Positions 9,575 to 18,293 of a stretch of DNA of 64,000 bases are shown piece after piece; positions within the stretch are counted from its first letter, which is position 1; each line of letters starts with the position of its first letter. The notes below the pieces were generated by a model. The model was not told the origin of the DNA, did no database searches, and saw only the letters and a program-made list of their open reading frames with translations. The translations under genes and the position numbers were made by a program. Source of the DNA: Pseudothauera nasutitermitis (GTDB taxonomy: Bacteria > Pseudomonadota > Gammaproteobacteria > Burkholderiales > Rhodocyclaceae); the NCBI RefSeq assembly GCF_004801295.1, contig NZ_SSOC01000001.1, positions 434,001-498,000 on the forward strand, read 5' to 3'.

Positions 9575-10588
9575 ATGCACCCCACCACCCGACTCAAGAC
9601 CCTGCTCGCCGGCGCCGCGCTGGCGTTCGCGCTGCCGTTCTCCGCCGCCCAGGCGCAGAACATCACCCTGCTCAATGTGTCGTACGACCCCACCCGCGAG
9701 CTGTATCAGGAGTTCAACCCACTGTTCATCAAGCACTGGGAACAGAAGACCGGCCAGAAGCTGACCATCCAGCAATCGCACGGCGGTGCCGGCAAGCAGG
9801 CGCGCGCGGTGATCGACGGGCTGGAGGCCGACGTGGTGACCCTGGCCCTGGCCTATGACATCGACGCGATCTCCGAGCATGGCCACCTGGTCAAGGACTG
9901 GCAGGCGCGCCTGCCGCACAACAGCTCGCCCTACACCTCCACCATCGTGTTCCTGGTGCGCAAGGGCAATCCGAAGGGGATCAAGGACTGGGGCGACCTG
10001 GTGAAGCAGGGCGTGAGCGTGATCACCCCCAACCCGAAGACCTCCGGCGGCGCGCGCTGGAACTACCTGGCGGGCTGGGCGTGGGCGCTCAACCAGCCGG
10101 GCGGCAATGAAGAAAAAGCCAAGGAGTACATCAGCGCGCTGTACAAGAACGTCGCCGTGCTCGACTCCGGCGCGCGCGGCGCCACCACCACCTTCGTGCA
10201 GCGCGGCCTGGGCGACGTGTTCCTGTCGTGGGAAAACGAAGCCTTCCTGGCGCTGAAGGAATTCGGCGCCGACAAGTTCGAGATCGTCGTGCCCAGCCTG
10301 TCCATCCTGGCTGAACCGCCGGTCACCGTGGTCGATCGCGTGGTCGACAAGAAGGGCACCCGCGCGGTGGCCACCGCCTATCTGGAATTCCTGTACTCCA
10401 AGGAAGGCCAGGAACTGGCCGGCAAGCACTTCTACCGCCCGAGCGACACGGAAGTGGCGGCCAAGTTCAAGGACCTCTTCGTGCAGACCAAGCTGATCAC
10501 CATCGACGACCTGGGCGGCTGGCAGGCCGCGCAGAAGAAGCATTTTTCCGATGGCGGGGTGTTCGACCAGATCTATACCCAGCGCTGA
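9575..10588 (+). CDS. sbp: Periplasmic sulfate-binding protein
   Basis: 337 residues with a signal peptide (1-27, ending SAAQA before [17 protein letters not shown]). [25 protein letters not shown] and [18 protein letters not shown] are hallmark segments of Sbp/CysP sulfate and thiosulfate receptors. GGATT precedes the ATG. It is divergent from cysT and ends in a strong intrinsic terminator at 10601-10637. It delivers sulfate to CysTWA. The sequence looks closer to Sbp than to CysP but does not prove preference for sulfate over thiosulfate. Confidence 0.95.
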   Translation: MHPTTRLKTLLAGAALAFALPFSAAQAQNITLLNVSYDPTRELYQEFNPLFIKHWEQKTGQKLTIQQSHGGAGKQARAVIDGLEADVVTLALAYDIDAISEHGHLVKDWQARLPHNSSPYTSTIVFLVRKGNPKGIKDWGDLVKQGVSVITPNPKTSGGARWNYLAGWAWALNQPGGNEEKAKEYISALYKNVAVLDSGARGATTTFVQRGLGDVFLSWENEAFLALKEFGADKFEIVVPSLSILAEPPVTVVDRVVDKKGTRAVATAYLEFLYSKEGQELAGKHFYRPSDTEVAAKFKDLFVQTKLITIDDLGGWQAAQKKHFSDGGVFDQIYTQR

Positions 10589-10600
10589 GCAGTCGGCGAA

Positions 10601-10637
10601 AACGGGGCGGCCCCTTGCGGGGCCGCCCCGTTTTTTT
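10601..10637 (+). terminator. Intrinsic terminator of sbp
   Basis: AACGGGGCGGCCCC, a TTGC loop and GGGGCCGCCCCGTT form a 14-bp GC-rich stem followed directly by a run of T, 12 bases past the sbp stop. Confidence 0.93.
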
Positions 10638-10739
10638 GTCTGTTTTTCCGGTTTGCTGCATAGCGGCAAGAGCGGCATACTCCCCGCTCGTGGCAGCCCG
10701 CAGGCGGACTGCCATCCCCGTAATTCAAAAGGAAGCGCG

Positions 10740-12806
10740 ATGTCCGAGTACCTGCCGATCACCAACCCGGTACTGGTTTTCGCCATCGTGGCGATGCTGA
10801 TCCTGTGGGCGCCCATCGTCATGGGGCGCTGGCGGATGCCGGGGATGATCGGCCTGCTGCTCGCCGGCGCCATCCTCGGGCCCAACGCGCTGGGCGTGCT
10901 GGCGCGCGACCAGTCCTTCGTGCTGTTCGGCACCGTGGGCCTGCTGTACATCATGTTCATCGCCGCGCTGGAAATCGACATGGCGGTGCTCAAGCGCTAC
11001 CGCCTGCACAGCCTGGTGTTCGGCCTGCTCACCTTCACCATCCCGATCAGCATCGGCCTGTTCGTCTCGCGCGTGCTGCTCGGCTTCGACTGGCCGGCGG
11101 CCGTCCTGCTGGCCAGCACCTTCGCTTCGCACACGCTGCTCACCTATCCCATCGCCAGCCGGCTGGGCATCACCCGCAACCAGGCGGTGACCACCGCGGT
11201 GGGCGGCACCATCGTCACCGACACGCTGGCGCTGCTGGTGCTGGCCGTCATTGCCAGCTCCACGCGCGGCGAGGTCGATGAACTGTTCTGGTACCGCCTG
11301 GGTTTCAGCCTGGCGGTGTATGTGGGCGCCATCCTCGTCGGTCTGCCCATCGTGGCGCGCTGGTTCTTCCGCAACGTGGCGCGCGACGGCGTGGCGCAGT
11401 TCGTCTTCGTGCTCGCCACGGTGTTCGCCATCGCCGCGCTGTCGCATCTGGCCGGCTCCGAGCCCATCGTCGGCGCCTTCCTCGCCGGGCTGGCGTTCAA
11501 CCGGCTGATTCCGCACCACAGCACGCTGATGAACCGCATCCAGTTCACCGGCGAGGCCATCTTCATCCCGTTCTTCCTGCTCTCCGTGGGCATGCTGCTC
11601 GACTTGGGCGTGTTCCTCGGCGGGCTGCGCGCCTGGGCGGTGGCCATCGCCATGGTGGTCACCATCCTGGTCACCAAATGGCTGGCCGCCGAGGCCACCC
11701 GGCCCATCCTGCGCTACAGCCGCGATCAGGCGCGCCTGGTGTTCGGCCTCAGCCTGCCGCAGGCGGCCGCCACGCTGGCGGCGGTGATGGTGGGCTACGA
11801 CCTCGGCCTGTTCGATGACACCGTGGTCAACGGCGCCATCCTGACCATCCTGGTGAGCTGCCTGGTGGCGCCGGTGATGGTGGACCGCCACGGCCGCGCG
11901 CTGGCATTGTCCGCCGCGCCCGAACCGGCCGAACTCAGCGCCGCGCCGCAGCGCATCGTGGTGGCATGTTCCACGCCCGCCGCCGCGCGTCCGCTGCTCG
12001 AACTGGCGGTGCTGATCCGCGATCCGGCGCAGAACCAGCCGGTGTTCCCGCTCACCGTGGTGGAAGAAGGGCTGCACAGCGCCACCGAGGTCGCGCAGTC
12101 CGAACGCGCGCTGGCCGCCATGGTGGGGCAGCTGTCGGCGGCCGAGGTGCCTGCCCAGCCGGTCACCCGCATCGCCTTCAACGCCGCCACCGGCGTGCTG
12201 CACGCGCGCCGTGAGCTGCGCGGCTCCGAGGTGGTGGTGGGCTGGCGCGGGCGGGCCACGCCGCAGGAGCTGTTCTTCGGCTCGATGGTGGAGCAACTGC
12301 TCAGCGACCGGCACTACACCTTGCTGCTTGCCCGTCTGAGCGAACCGCTCAACACCACCCGGCGCATCCTGTTCGCGCTGCCACCCCACGCCGAACGCGA
12401 AGAAGGCTTCGGCGCCGCGCTGAGCCTGGTCAAGCGCCTGTCGCAACAACTGGGCGCACCCATCCACGTGGTCGCCCAGCAGGCCGCCGACGAGGGCCTG
12501 CAGGCCAGCCTGCAGCGCGTACGCCCGCTTGCCGACCTGCGCCCCGCGCCGCTGACGCGCTGGAGCGAGGCCTTGTCCACCCTGCGTGCGCAGTACGCCG
12601 ATGGCGATCTGGTGGTGCTGTACGGCGTGCGCGCCGGCGGCCTGGCCGCTGAACCGATCGGCGCCAGCCTGCCGCGCCGGGTCGCCGAGCAACTGCCCGC
12701 CGCCGGCCTGCTGGTGATCTATCCGGCCGAACCGCAGGCCCACGAGGATGTGGTGGACAGCGGCGAGGCCACCGGCCTGGGCAGCGCGCCGATCCGCTGG
12801 GCGTGA
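10740..12806 (+). CDS. CPA2-family cation:proton antiporter with C-terminal cytoplasmic domain
   Basis: 688 residues. The first 390 or so form a Kef/NhaP-like sodium/hydrogen exchanger domain with 11-13 membrane segments (GMIGLLLAGAILGPNALGVL, GTVGLLYIMFIAALEIDM, GSEPIVGAFLAGLAFNRLIP, FFLLSVGMLLD). The C-terminal third, from about 400, is soluble and looks like a degenerate universal-stress-protein pair (RIVVACSTPAAARPLLELA; RRILFALPPHAEREEG) rather than a TrkA-N domain. AAGGAAG lies six bases before the ATG. It stands alone after the sbp terminator. The transported cation (K+ or Na+) cannot be told from the sequence. Confidence 0.85.
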   Translation: MSEYLPITNPVLVFAIVAMLILWAPIVMGRWRMPGMIGLLLAGAILGPNALGVLARDQSFVLFGTVGLLYIMFIAALEIDMAVLKRYRLHSLVFGLLTFTIPISIGLFVSRVLLGFDWPAAVLLASTFASHTLLTYPIASRLGITRNQAVTTAVGGTIVTDTLALLVLAVIASSTRGEVDELFWYRLGFSLAVYVGAILVGLPIVARWFFRNVARDGVAQFVFVLATVFAIAALSHLAGSEPIVGAFLAGLAFNRLIPHHSTLMNRIQFTGEAIFIPFFLLSVGMLLDLGVFLGGLRAWAVAIAMVVTILVTKWLAAEATRPILRYSRDQARLVFGLSLPQAAATLAAVMVGYDLGLFDDTVVNGAILTILVSCLVAPVMVDRHGRALALSAAPEPAELSAAPQRIVVACSTPAAARPLLELAVLIRDPAQNQPVFPLTVVEEGLHSATEVAQSERALAAMVGQLSAAEVPAQPVTRIAFNAATGVLHARRELRGSEVVVGWRGRATPQELFFGSMVEQLLSDRHYTLLLARLSEPLNTTRRILFALPPHAEREEGFGAALSLVKRLSQQLGAPIHVVAQQAADEGLQASLQRVRPLADLRPAPLTRWSEALSTLRAQYADGDLVVLYGVRAGGLAAEPIGASLPRRVAEQLPAAGLLVIYPAEPQAHEDVVDSGEATGLGSAPIRWA

Positions 12807-12877
12807 GGCGCAGGCCCCTCCGCTTTCCGCGGGCATTCCGCGATCGCCCTGACTCGCCTGCCCAAGGGGCTTTGCCG

Positions 12878-12916
12878 GGCACCGGGGCAGGGGTATCCTG
12901 CCCTGGTCCCGGTGCC
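12878..12916. terminator. GC-rich imperfect hairpin after antiporter gene
   Basis: GGCACCGGG...CCCGGTGCC with an inner GCAGG/CCTGC helix, 70 bases beyond the antiporter stop. It has no T run, so termination is only a possibility. The rest of 12807-12998 shows nothing recognisable. Confidence 0.35.
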
Positions 12917-12998
12917 TATGGCTGTCTGCCGTGTGCAGCGCCGTTCAATCCCCGCCGGCAGCCGTCGGCATGGGGCCGTGAAACGAGAGTGAGACGCG

Positions 12999-13601
12999 AT
13001 GACCGAAGACCACGCAGAGTTCCTATTGGTGTTTCTGGTGCTGTCGGGCCTGGTCCTGGTCGGCGATGCCTGCGTGTCCCTGTGGCGGCGATACGGCGAC
13101 CCGGTGGGCGTCGGAGGCGGGGCGGACGCCGAACTCTACTGGCTGATGATGATCACTGGTTGCAGCATGGTGGTGGTGCCGCTGGTCGACGCCTTCGTTC
13201 CCTGGCTGGAGTTCGCCGATTTCCATTTCAGTGCCGACTTGGCCTGGTTCGGGCTGCTGGTCGGGCTGCTGGCGGTATGGCTGTGCTGGCGATCCCTGCG
13301 GGACAGGCCGGGCAGCCCGCAGTCTCCCGGGCAGGAGCAGTTCGCGGTGAGCGGCATCTACCGCCATATCCGCCACCCGTTCTACACGGCTCTCATGCTG
13401 CTGGCCATGGCGCAGGTGCTGCTGAGCCAGAACTGGCTGGGCGGACTGGCCGCGGTGCTGAGCTTCGCGCTGGTGTACGGCCTGCGGGTGCCGAGGGACG
13501 AACTGGCGGCCCTCGAGCGTTTCGGACACAATTACCTCGACTACATGAACATGACCGGCAGCCTGCTGCCGCGACTGTTCTCCCGCCAGAGAGAGGACTG
13601 A
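12999..13601 (+). CDS. Isoprenylcysteine carboxylmethyltransferase-like (ICMT/PEMT) membrane protein
   Basis: 200 residues with about five transmembrane segments. The C-terminal half carries the family's AdoMet-binding features: GIYRHIRHPFYTALML (about 112-127), NWLGGL, and the acidic end RVPRDELAALERFGHNYLDYM, where the conserved E and FG..Y lie. Bacterial members methylate unknown, probably lipid or protein-thiol, substrates. GAGTGAGACGCG precedes the ATG. The next gene, an LPS-kinase-like protein, starts 25 bases downstream, so an envelope-modification role is plausible. Substrate unknown. Confidence 0.75.
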   Translation: MTEDHAEFLLVFLVLSGLVLVGDACVSLWRRYGDPVGVGGGADAELYWLMMITGCSMVVVPLVDAFVPWLEFADFHFSADLAWFGLLVGLLAVWLCWRSLRDRPGSPQSPGQEQFAVSGIYRHIRHPFYTALMLLAMAQVLLSQNWLGGLAAVLSFALVYGLRVPRDELAALERFGHNYLDYMNMTGSLLPRLFSRQRED

Positions 13602-13626
13602 GCGGTCGCAGGCCGTGGGAGACGCC

Positions 13627-14289
13627 ATGATCACCGTACGACCCCTGTCCCCGGATGAACTCGCCGAACTGGCGCGCACCGCCGAGTTCATCGAGCAGGA
13701 TGAACGGGGTTTCAAAGTGCTGCGGCTGCCCGATGGCCGCTACCTCAAATACTTTCGCCGCAAGCGTTTTTTCAGCAGCGACCTGATGGCGCCGGCGGCC
13801 ATCCGCTTTGCCCGCAACGCCCGCCAGCTCTGGCAGATGGGGGTGCCGACCCTGCGTGTCACGGCGCTGCACCGCATCGTCGGGGAGCCCCACACGGTGG
13901 CGATCTATCAACCCCTGCCGGGCCTCACCCTGCGGGAGTTGCTGGCCGCCGACAGGGTCGACGTGCCGCTCATGTACCGCATCGGGGAGTTTCTCGCCCA
14001 ACTCCACCGCCTGGGCATCCTGTTCCGTTCCGTGCACCCGGGCAACATCGTGGTCAGCGAACAGGGCATCGGGCTCATCGACGTGCTCGACATCCGCTTC
14101 CGCTCCTACTCCCTGACCCGCTGGGAGCGTCGCCGCAACTGGCTGCACCTGTTGCGCTGCCCGGATGAGTGGCGCCGCCATCCCCACCTGGTTTCAGCGC
14201 TGCTCCGGGGTTACCGCGACATCGCCGACCTGCCGGGCCGGGAGCTCTCGGGCCTGCCGTCGCGGGTCAGGGGTATTCTTTCCCGCTGA
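13627..14289 (+). CDS. LPS-kinase-like protein (toluene-tolerance/InaA-type kinase fold)
   Basis: 220 residues from ATG 13627, chosen because GGGAG lies five bases upstream; an in-frame ATG four codons earlier lacks a site. It is an atypical small kinase: a possible ATP-binding lysine in RYLKYFRRKRFFSS (about 38-51), a catalytic-loop equivalent ILFRSVHPGNIVV (about 132-144) and a metal-binding segment GLIDVLDIRF. The catalytic loop has FRSVH in place of the usual HGD, as in the so-called toluene-tolerance proteins related to WaaP/KdkA. It may phosphorylate the LPS core or another envelope sugar. It is probably co-transcribed with the preceding methyltransferase-like gene. Confidence 0.7.
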   Translation: MITVRPLSPDELAELARTAEFIEQDERGFKVLRLPDGRYLKYFRRKRFFSSDLMAPAAIRFARNARQLWQMGVPTLRVTALHRIVGEPHTVAIYQPLPGLTLRELLAADRVDVPLMYRIGEFLAQLHRLGILFRSVHPGNIVVSEQGIGLIDVLDIRFRSYSLTRWERRRNWLHLLRCPDEWRRHPHLVSALLRGYRDIADLPGRELSGLPSRVRGILSR

Positions 14290-14441
14290 CGGTTCTCTTC
14301 CAGCCCAGGCGGCCGGGGCATCAAGAGAGTCCGTACGATCGGCACAGGGGAGCCCCGTGCTGCTGCTTCGATGCTGTGCTTGCCGCTCGTCTTGCCGGTA
14401 AGGATCAACCAAGGAAGTGCCAGGTGTTGGACCAGCAATCA

Positions 14442-14480
14442 CACGAGGCCCCCGGTGCGCCATGCGCCGGGGGCCTCGTG
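14442..14480. terminator. Long perfect inverted repeat between convergent genes
   Basis: CACGAGGCCCCCGG and its exact inverse (14-bp arms) flank an 11-base centre between the LPS-kinase-like gene and the convergent thioredoxin gene. Neither side has a T run. It is probably a bidirectional terminator. The remaining sequence at 14290-14441 holds a small hairpin (GCACAGGGG/CCCCGTGC) but no gene that I recognise. Confidence 0.5.
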
Positions 14481-14499
14481 CGTTGAGCGGGCGGAAGAA

Positions 14500-15192
14500 T
14501 CAGTTGGCTGGCTGCCAGTGCGAGAACGGTGCCTCGTCGTAGCCCCGCTCGGCCACGTAGCGCGCCAGGCGCACCCAGTCGGCCACCTCGCCGGCGCTGC
14601 CGACCTGGCGGGCCACCGGCAGGGTGTCGAGGTCGTAGAACACCAGCGTGGGCAGGGCGAACACGCGTTCGCGCTGGGCGAACTCGGTCTGCTCGGTGGC
14701 CTGGCCGTCGAAGTCGACCAGCGGCAGCGGGTGGTCGGCGAGCAGGCTGAGGGTGACGAACTGCTCGTTGTACGACGCGCGCAGTTTCTCGTCCTTGAAG
14801 GTGGTGGCGCGCAGCTTGGCGCATTCGCCGCAGCCTTCCATCTCGAACAGCACGGCCACGCCCCGGCGGCCGCTGCGGCGGGCTTCCTCCAGGGCGCTGG
14901 CGAGGTCGTCGCCGGGCAGGAAGAAGCCGTCGTAGTCCTTCTGCTGCGCGGCGGGGGGCGCTGCCGGATTCCCGGCGCCCTGCGTGCCGCCGGACGCCTG
15001 CAGGGCGCTGGCGGCCACGCTGACCAGGAACAGCCCGGCCAGCGCGAGGATGAACCAGGGCACGCGGCGTGCCTGCGGATGGCCTTCGTCGTCCGCCGGG
15101 GCGTCCGGGGTGCTGGCGGAGGGTTCCGGCACGGTGGGGTCGAGGAAGATTTCGCGGTAGCCGCGCTGGCGGCGCTCGGTCGATTCGCTCAT
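14500..15192 (-). CDS. Membrane-anchored thioredoxin-like (SoxW-type) protein
   Basis: 230 residues: an acidic cytoplasmic N-terminus, one membrane segment (about 45-64, PWFILALAGLFLVSVAAS), then a periplasmic thioredoxin fold with redox motif CGEC at 121-124 (EMEGCGECAKLR) and the cis-proline segment FALPTLVFYD. Its closest feel is to SoxW or thioredoxin-SoxW-like proteins. It is the last gene of a three-gene operon with an Ssu/Tau-type permease and ATPase, 16 bases after the permease. It may keep a transporter component or a periplasmic sulfur carrier reduced. Function inferred from context. Confidence 0.8.
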   Translation of the reverse strand: MSESTERRQRGYREIFLDPTVPEPSASTPDAPADDEGHPQARRVPWFILALAGLFLVSVAASALQASGGTQGAGNPAAPPAAQQKDYDGFFLPGDDLASALEEARRSGRRGVAVLFEMEGCGECAKLRATTFKDEKLRASYNEQFVTLSLLADHPLPLVDFDGQATEQTEFAQRERVFALPTLVFYDLDTLPVARQVGSAGEVADWVRLARYVAERGYDEAPFSHWQPAN

Positions 15193-15208
15193 GCGGGAAG
15201 GCCTCCGT

Positions 15209-16033
15209 TCAGCGCAGCCAGAACAGCGCGCGGTGGCGCAGCTTGTCGAGCAGGGTCATGGCCGCCCAGGTCACCGCGCCGGTGTAGAGAATGCCGGCGA
15301 CCATGCGCGGGTAGTCGGCGAAGTCCGCGTAGTACTGCACGAAGCGGCCCAGCCCGGCGTTGGCGCCGAACAGTTCGGCCACGGTCAGCAGGATGAAGGA
15401 GAAGCCCAGGCCCACCGCCATGCCGGCGAAGATGTGTGGCAGGCTGGCCGGGAAGACCACCTTGTACAGATATTCGAAGTGCGAGAAGCCGAGCACGCGG
15501 GCGTTGTCGCGGTGCCGGCCTTCCACCGCCTGGGCGCCGGAGGCGGCGTTCATGAAGATCGGCCAGAACGCGCCGAGGAACACCACGAAGGTGGCCGACA
15601 GGTGGAAGGTGGGCAGCACGGCGATGGCGTAGGGGATGAACACGGTGGGTGGAATCGGCGCGGCCACGCGGGCGAAGGGGAAGAAGGCGCGCGCCAGCCA
15701 CGGCGTGGTGCCGGAGAGCAGGCCGAGGGCGACGCCCAGCGCCAGCGCGGTGCCGTAGCCTGGAAGCAGGATCAGGAAGGAGGAGATGGTGCCGCGCCAC
15801 AGTTCGGGCAGCGAATCCCACAGCGCCCGGAAGACCACCGCGGGCGGCGGCAGCAGCGGATTGCCCTCGCCGGCCAGCGCGTTGCCGGCGATCTGCCAGG
15901 CGACCAGCAGGATGGCAGCGAGCGCCCAGGGCTCCCAGGCGAAGGCGGCGAGCCAGCGGCGCAGCAGGCCGGCCGGCGGGGTGGAGGGGGGCGCTTCGGC
16001 CTGCAGGGCGAGCGCCTTGTGCGGTGCGGTCAT
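15209..16033 (-). CDS. ABC transporter permease, nitrate/sulfonate/taurine type
   Basis: 274 residues with six membrane segments; the family phrase is GYGTALALGVALGLLSG, followed by FARVAAPIPPTVFIPYAIAV and the coupling loop near RDNARVLGFSHFEYLYKVVFP. It belongs with SsuC/TauC/NrtB permeases. It lies between the ATPase gene (59 bases upstream) and the thioredoxin gene. No substrate-binding protein is encoded in this operon, so the ligand cannot be assigned. Confidence 0.85.
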   Translation of the reverse strand: MTAPHKALALQAEAPPSTPPAGLLRRWLAAFAWEPWALAAILLVAWQIAGNALAGEGNPLLPPPAVVFRALWDSLPELWRGTISSFLILLPGYGTALALGVALGLLSGTTPWLARAFFPFARVAAPIPPTVFIPYAIAVLPTFHLSATFVVFLGAFWPIFMNAASGAQAVEGRHRDNARVLGFSHFEYLYKVVFPASLPHIFAGMAVGLGFSFILLTVAELFGANAGLGRFVQYYADFADYPRMVAGILYTGAVTWAAMTLLDKLRHRALFWLR

Positions 16034-16092
16034 GCGGAAATTCCTTGGTCGTGCGGAAGCGAAAGACGCCGCGCCCTGGAGGGCGCGCGGGG

Positions 16093-16935
16093 TCAGGCGG
16101 CTTCGAGATGGGCGAGGGTGTCGGCGTCCAGGGCCTCGGCGATCTCCTCGCGCAGGCGGTGGAAGCCGGCGTCCTTGAACAGCGCGGCGCGCTGGCGCGG
16201 GCGGGCGAAGGGCACGCTGTGCTCGGCGATGATGCGCCCCGGGGTGGCGCCCATGACCGCGATGCGGTCGGCGAGCAGCAGGGCCTCGTCCACGTCGTGG
16301 GTGACGAACACCACGGTGCGCCGGGGCGTGCTGCCCTGCCAGACTTCGATCAGCAGATCCTGCAGCTTGGCGCGGTTGATCGGGTCGAGCGCGCCGAAGG
16401 GTTCGTCCATCAGCAGGAAGGGCGACTCCAGCGCCAGGGCGCGGGCGATGGCGGCGCGCTGCTGCATGCCGCCGGAGAGTTCGAAGGGGTGGTTGCCGCC
16501 GACTTCACCCAGGCCGACGCGTTCGAGCTGCTTCAGCGCGCGGGCGCGGCGCTCGCTGCGCGGCAGGCGCGGATGCGCCTTGGCGACGGCCTCGGCAACG
16601 TTGTCCACCACGGTCATCCAGGGGAACAGCGCGTAGTGCTGGAAGACCACCGCGCGGTCGGTGCCGGGGCCGCTCACCGGCCGGCCGCTGGCGTCCAGGC
16701 GGCCTGCCGTGGGGCTTTCCAGCCCGGCGATGAGGCGCAGCAGGGTGGATTTGCCCGAGCCGCTGGGGCCGAGCAGGGCGAGGAATTCGCCCTCGCGCAC
16801 GTGCAGGTCGATGCCCCGCAGGATGGGCGTGTCGCCGTAGGCGAAGTTCAGCCGTTCGATGCGCAGCGAGTGCTCGCGGGCCTGGCCTGCGGGCGCCTCC
16901 GCGTGCCGCGTATCGGTTCGTCGATGCTCGGTCAT
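16093..16935 (-). CDS. ABC transporter ATP-binding protein, SsuB/TauB type
   Basis: 280 residues starting MTEHRRTDTRH at 16935, chosen because GGAAAG precedes it and the upstream extension is low-complexity. Walker A GPSGSGKS lies at about 60-67, the Q-loop [14 protein letters not shown] follows, and signature LSGGMQQR and Walker [13 protein letters not shown] are intact. LFPWMTV, with its aromatic residues after the Q-loop, is typical of SsuB/TauB/NrtC ATPases. First gene of the ATPase-permease-thioredoxin operon. The DNA just upstream meets the edge of the acquired island, so an upstream binding-protein gene may have been lost. Confidence 0.85.
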   Translation of the reverse strand: MTEHRRTDTRHAEAPAGQAREHSLRIERLNFAYGDTPILRGIDLHVREGEFLALLGPSGSGKSTLLRLIAGLESPTAGRLDASGRPVSGPGTDRAVVFQHYALFPWMTVVDNVAEAVAKAHPRLPRSERRARALKQLERVGLGEVGGNHPFELSGGMQQRAAIARALALESPFLLMDEPFGALDPINRAKLQDLLIEVWQGSTPRRTVVFVTHDVDEALLLADRIAVMGATPGRIIAEHSVPFARPRQRAALFKDAGFHRLREEIAEALDADTLAHLEAA

Positions 16936-17131
16936 GAAGCTTTCCGTGTTGCCCCGAGGGTAGGAAAAGGCCTCATGGTAGGGAGGCCGGGGGCGGCGGC
17001 GAACCAAGAAAAACTTAGTTGGAAAGCAGAAAAAACGGCTTGCCCGCGGGCCGTCACCCCGGCCGCGCGCGCCTCATGGCCGCTCGCCGCCGATGCCGGC
17101 GGGGGCCTTCGCCGAACCGCTAAGAACGTGT
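16936..17131. other. Intergenic region, operon promoter and island edge
   Basis: 196 bases between the ABC ATPase start and the transposase-like remnant. The stretch 17005-17035 is AT-rich and could hold the ABC operon promoter. From about 17040 the composition becomes strongly GC-rich. No gene is recognised. Confidence 0.4.
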
Positions 17132-17221
17132 TCAAAGTCTTCTGAGCAGGAGCCCCGGAAATGCCAGATGGACGAACTGCAGGCTGGTGTTGAGCCGAGC
17201 CATCCTTGAGAAAGTCTTGAG
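17132..17221 (-). pseudogene. Possible 3' end of an IS5-like transposase
   Basis: Thirty codons read on the minus strand end LNTSLQFVHLAFPGLLLRRL at a TGA, directly behind emrA. This looks like the C-terminal tail of a DDE transposase, and TTTGAACACGTTCTTAG, just past the stop, could be the terminal inverted repeat. No other part of a transposase is present and no partner repeat was found. If correct, it marks one edge of the efflux island. Tentative. Confidence 0.35.
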
Positions 17222-17223
17222 GT

Positions 17224-18267
17224 TCAGGGTGCCTTTGCTGCAACGTCGATGATGGGGCGTACCGACATGCCGACGCGCAATCGGCGAGCATCTTCTTGGC
17301 CCGGTTCCAGATGGATACGCACCGGAAGACGCTGCACGATCTTGGTGAAGTTGCCGGTGGCGTTGTGCGGCGGTACCGTTGAGAAACTGACACCGCTGGC
17401 CGGCCCCAGGCTTTCGACACGGCCTTTGAGATGTACATCCGGCAGCGCATCCACGGTTATGTCCACCGGTTGGCCAACTCGCACGCGGGCCATCTGCGTC
17501 TCGCGGAAGTTGGCTTCCACATAGACGGCATCCAGCGGCACCAGGGTCAGCAACGGCTCGCCGACGCGGGCATAGCCGCCGACCCTGGCCTTGCGCTGGG
17601 CGATGACGCCGCTGACGGGCGCGACGATGCTGGCATGGGACAGGTTCAGATCGGCAGCGGCCTTCTCGGCCTGGGCCGCCAGCAGCGCGGCACGCGCTTT
17701 CTCCAATTCGGCGCGGAGAATGGCGATCTGCTGTTCGGCCGAGCGCAGGCCGGCTTGATCTCGTTCGCGTGCGGCGCGTTGAACGTCCCATTCGGCCTCG
17801 GCCTGCTGGTGGGCCTGGACTGTGCCGGAACCATCGCGCGCCAGATTGGCGAAGCGGTTGCGGTTGGCCTCGGCGAGCTTGAGATTGGCACCGGATGCGG
17901 CAAGCGCCGCGCGCGCCTGCGCGATGGCGCTTTGCTGCCGGTCGAGCTGGGCTTGCAGGCTTGCGATGGTGGCCTCGGCGCTGGCGATGTGCGCCTTGGC
18001 GTTGTCCACCGCGATTCGCAGGTCACGCTCGTCGATGCCAACCAGCGGCGCACCGGCCTGTACCTCCTGGTGGTCGGCAACGTCCACACGGGTGATGACG
18101 CCGGCCACCTGCGGAACGATCACGGTGAAGTCGGCCTGCACATAGGCGTCGTCGGTACTCTGCGTGCCGGCACTGGACTCCGAGCGGTTGAGGATCAGGA
18201 AGGCAGCCACCAGGGCGATGGCAGCGGCCGAGCCGGCGATGATGCGGAAGCGAAGATTCTTGGACAT
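17224..18267 (-). CDS. emrA: EmrA-like membrane fusion protein
   Basis: 347 residues. One N-terminal membrane anchor (about 9-26) is followed by the HlyD-family lipoyl half-motif (STDDAYVQADFTVIVPQVAG) typical of EmrA, a long coiled coil (about 85-200, many Ala/Gln/Glu heptads), the second lipoyl half (LSHASIVAPVSGVIAQRKARVGGYA) and a beta-barrel. It links the inner-membrane pump EmrB to the outer-membrane channel. It is the last gene of nodT-type channel, emrB, emrA, 26 bases after emrB. The codon choice is less GC-biased than in the surrounding genes, which fits acquired DNA. Confidence 0.9.
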   Translation of the reverse strand: MSKNLRFRIIAGSAAAIALVAAFLILNRSESSAGTQSTDDAYVQADFTVIVPQVAGVITRVDVADHQEVQAGAPLVGIDERDLRIAVDNAKAHIASAEATIASLQAQLDRQQSAIAQARAALAASGANLKLAEANRNRFANLARDGSGTVQAHQQAEAEWDVQRAARERDQAGLRSAEQQIAILRAELEKARAALLAAQAEKAAADLNLSHASIVAPVSGVIAQRKARVGGYARVGEPLLTLVPLDAVYVEANFRETQMARVRVGQPVDITVDALPDVHLKGRVESLGPASGVSFSTVPPHNATGNFTKIVQRLPVRIHLEPGQEDARRLRVGMSVRPIIDVAAKAP

Positions 18268-18293
18268 GAGGAGCCGCTATTCGATAAGAGGGG

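Noticed and set aside
13627..14289. Loss of catalytic Asp in the LPS-kinase-like protein as evidence of a pseudokinase
   Set aside because: The FRSVHPGN form appears to be characteristic of the toluene-tolerance subgroup, so it is not a specific defect of this gene.
14290..14441. Possible tRNA or small RNA after the LPS-kinase-like gene
   Set aside because: No cloverleaf or conserved tRNA boxes could be drawn; only a short hairpin is present.
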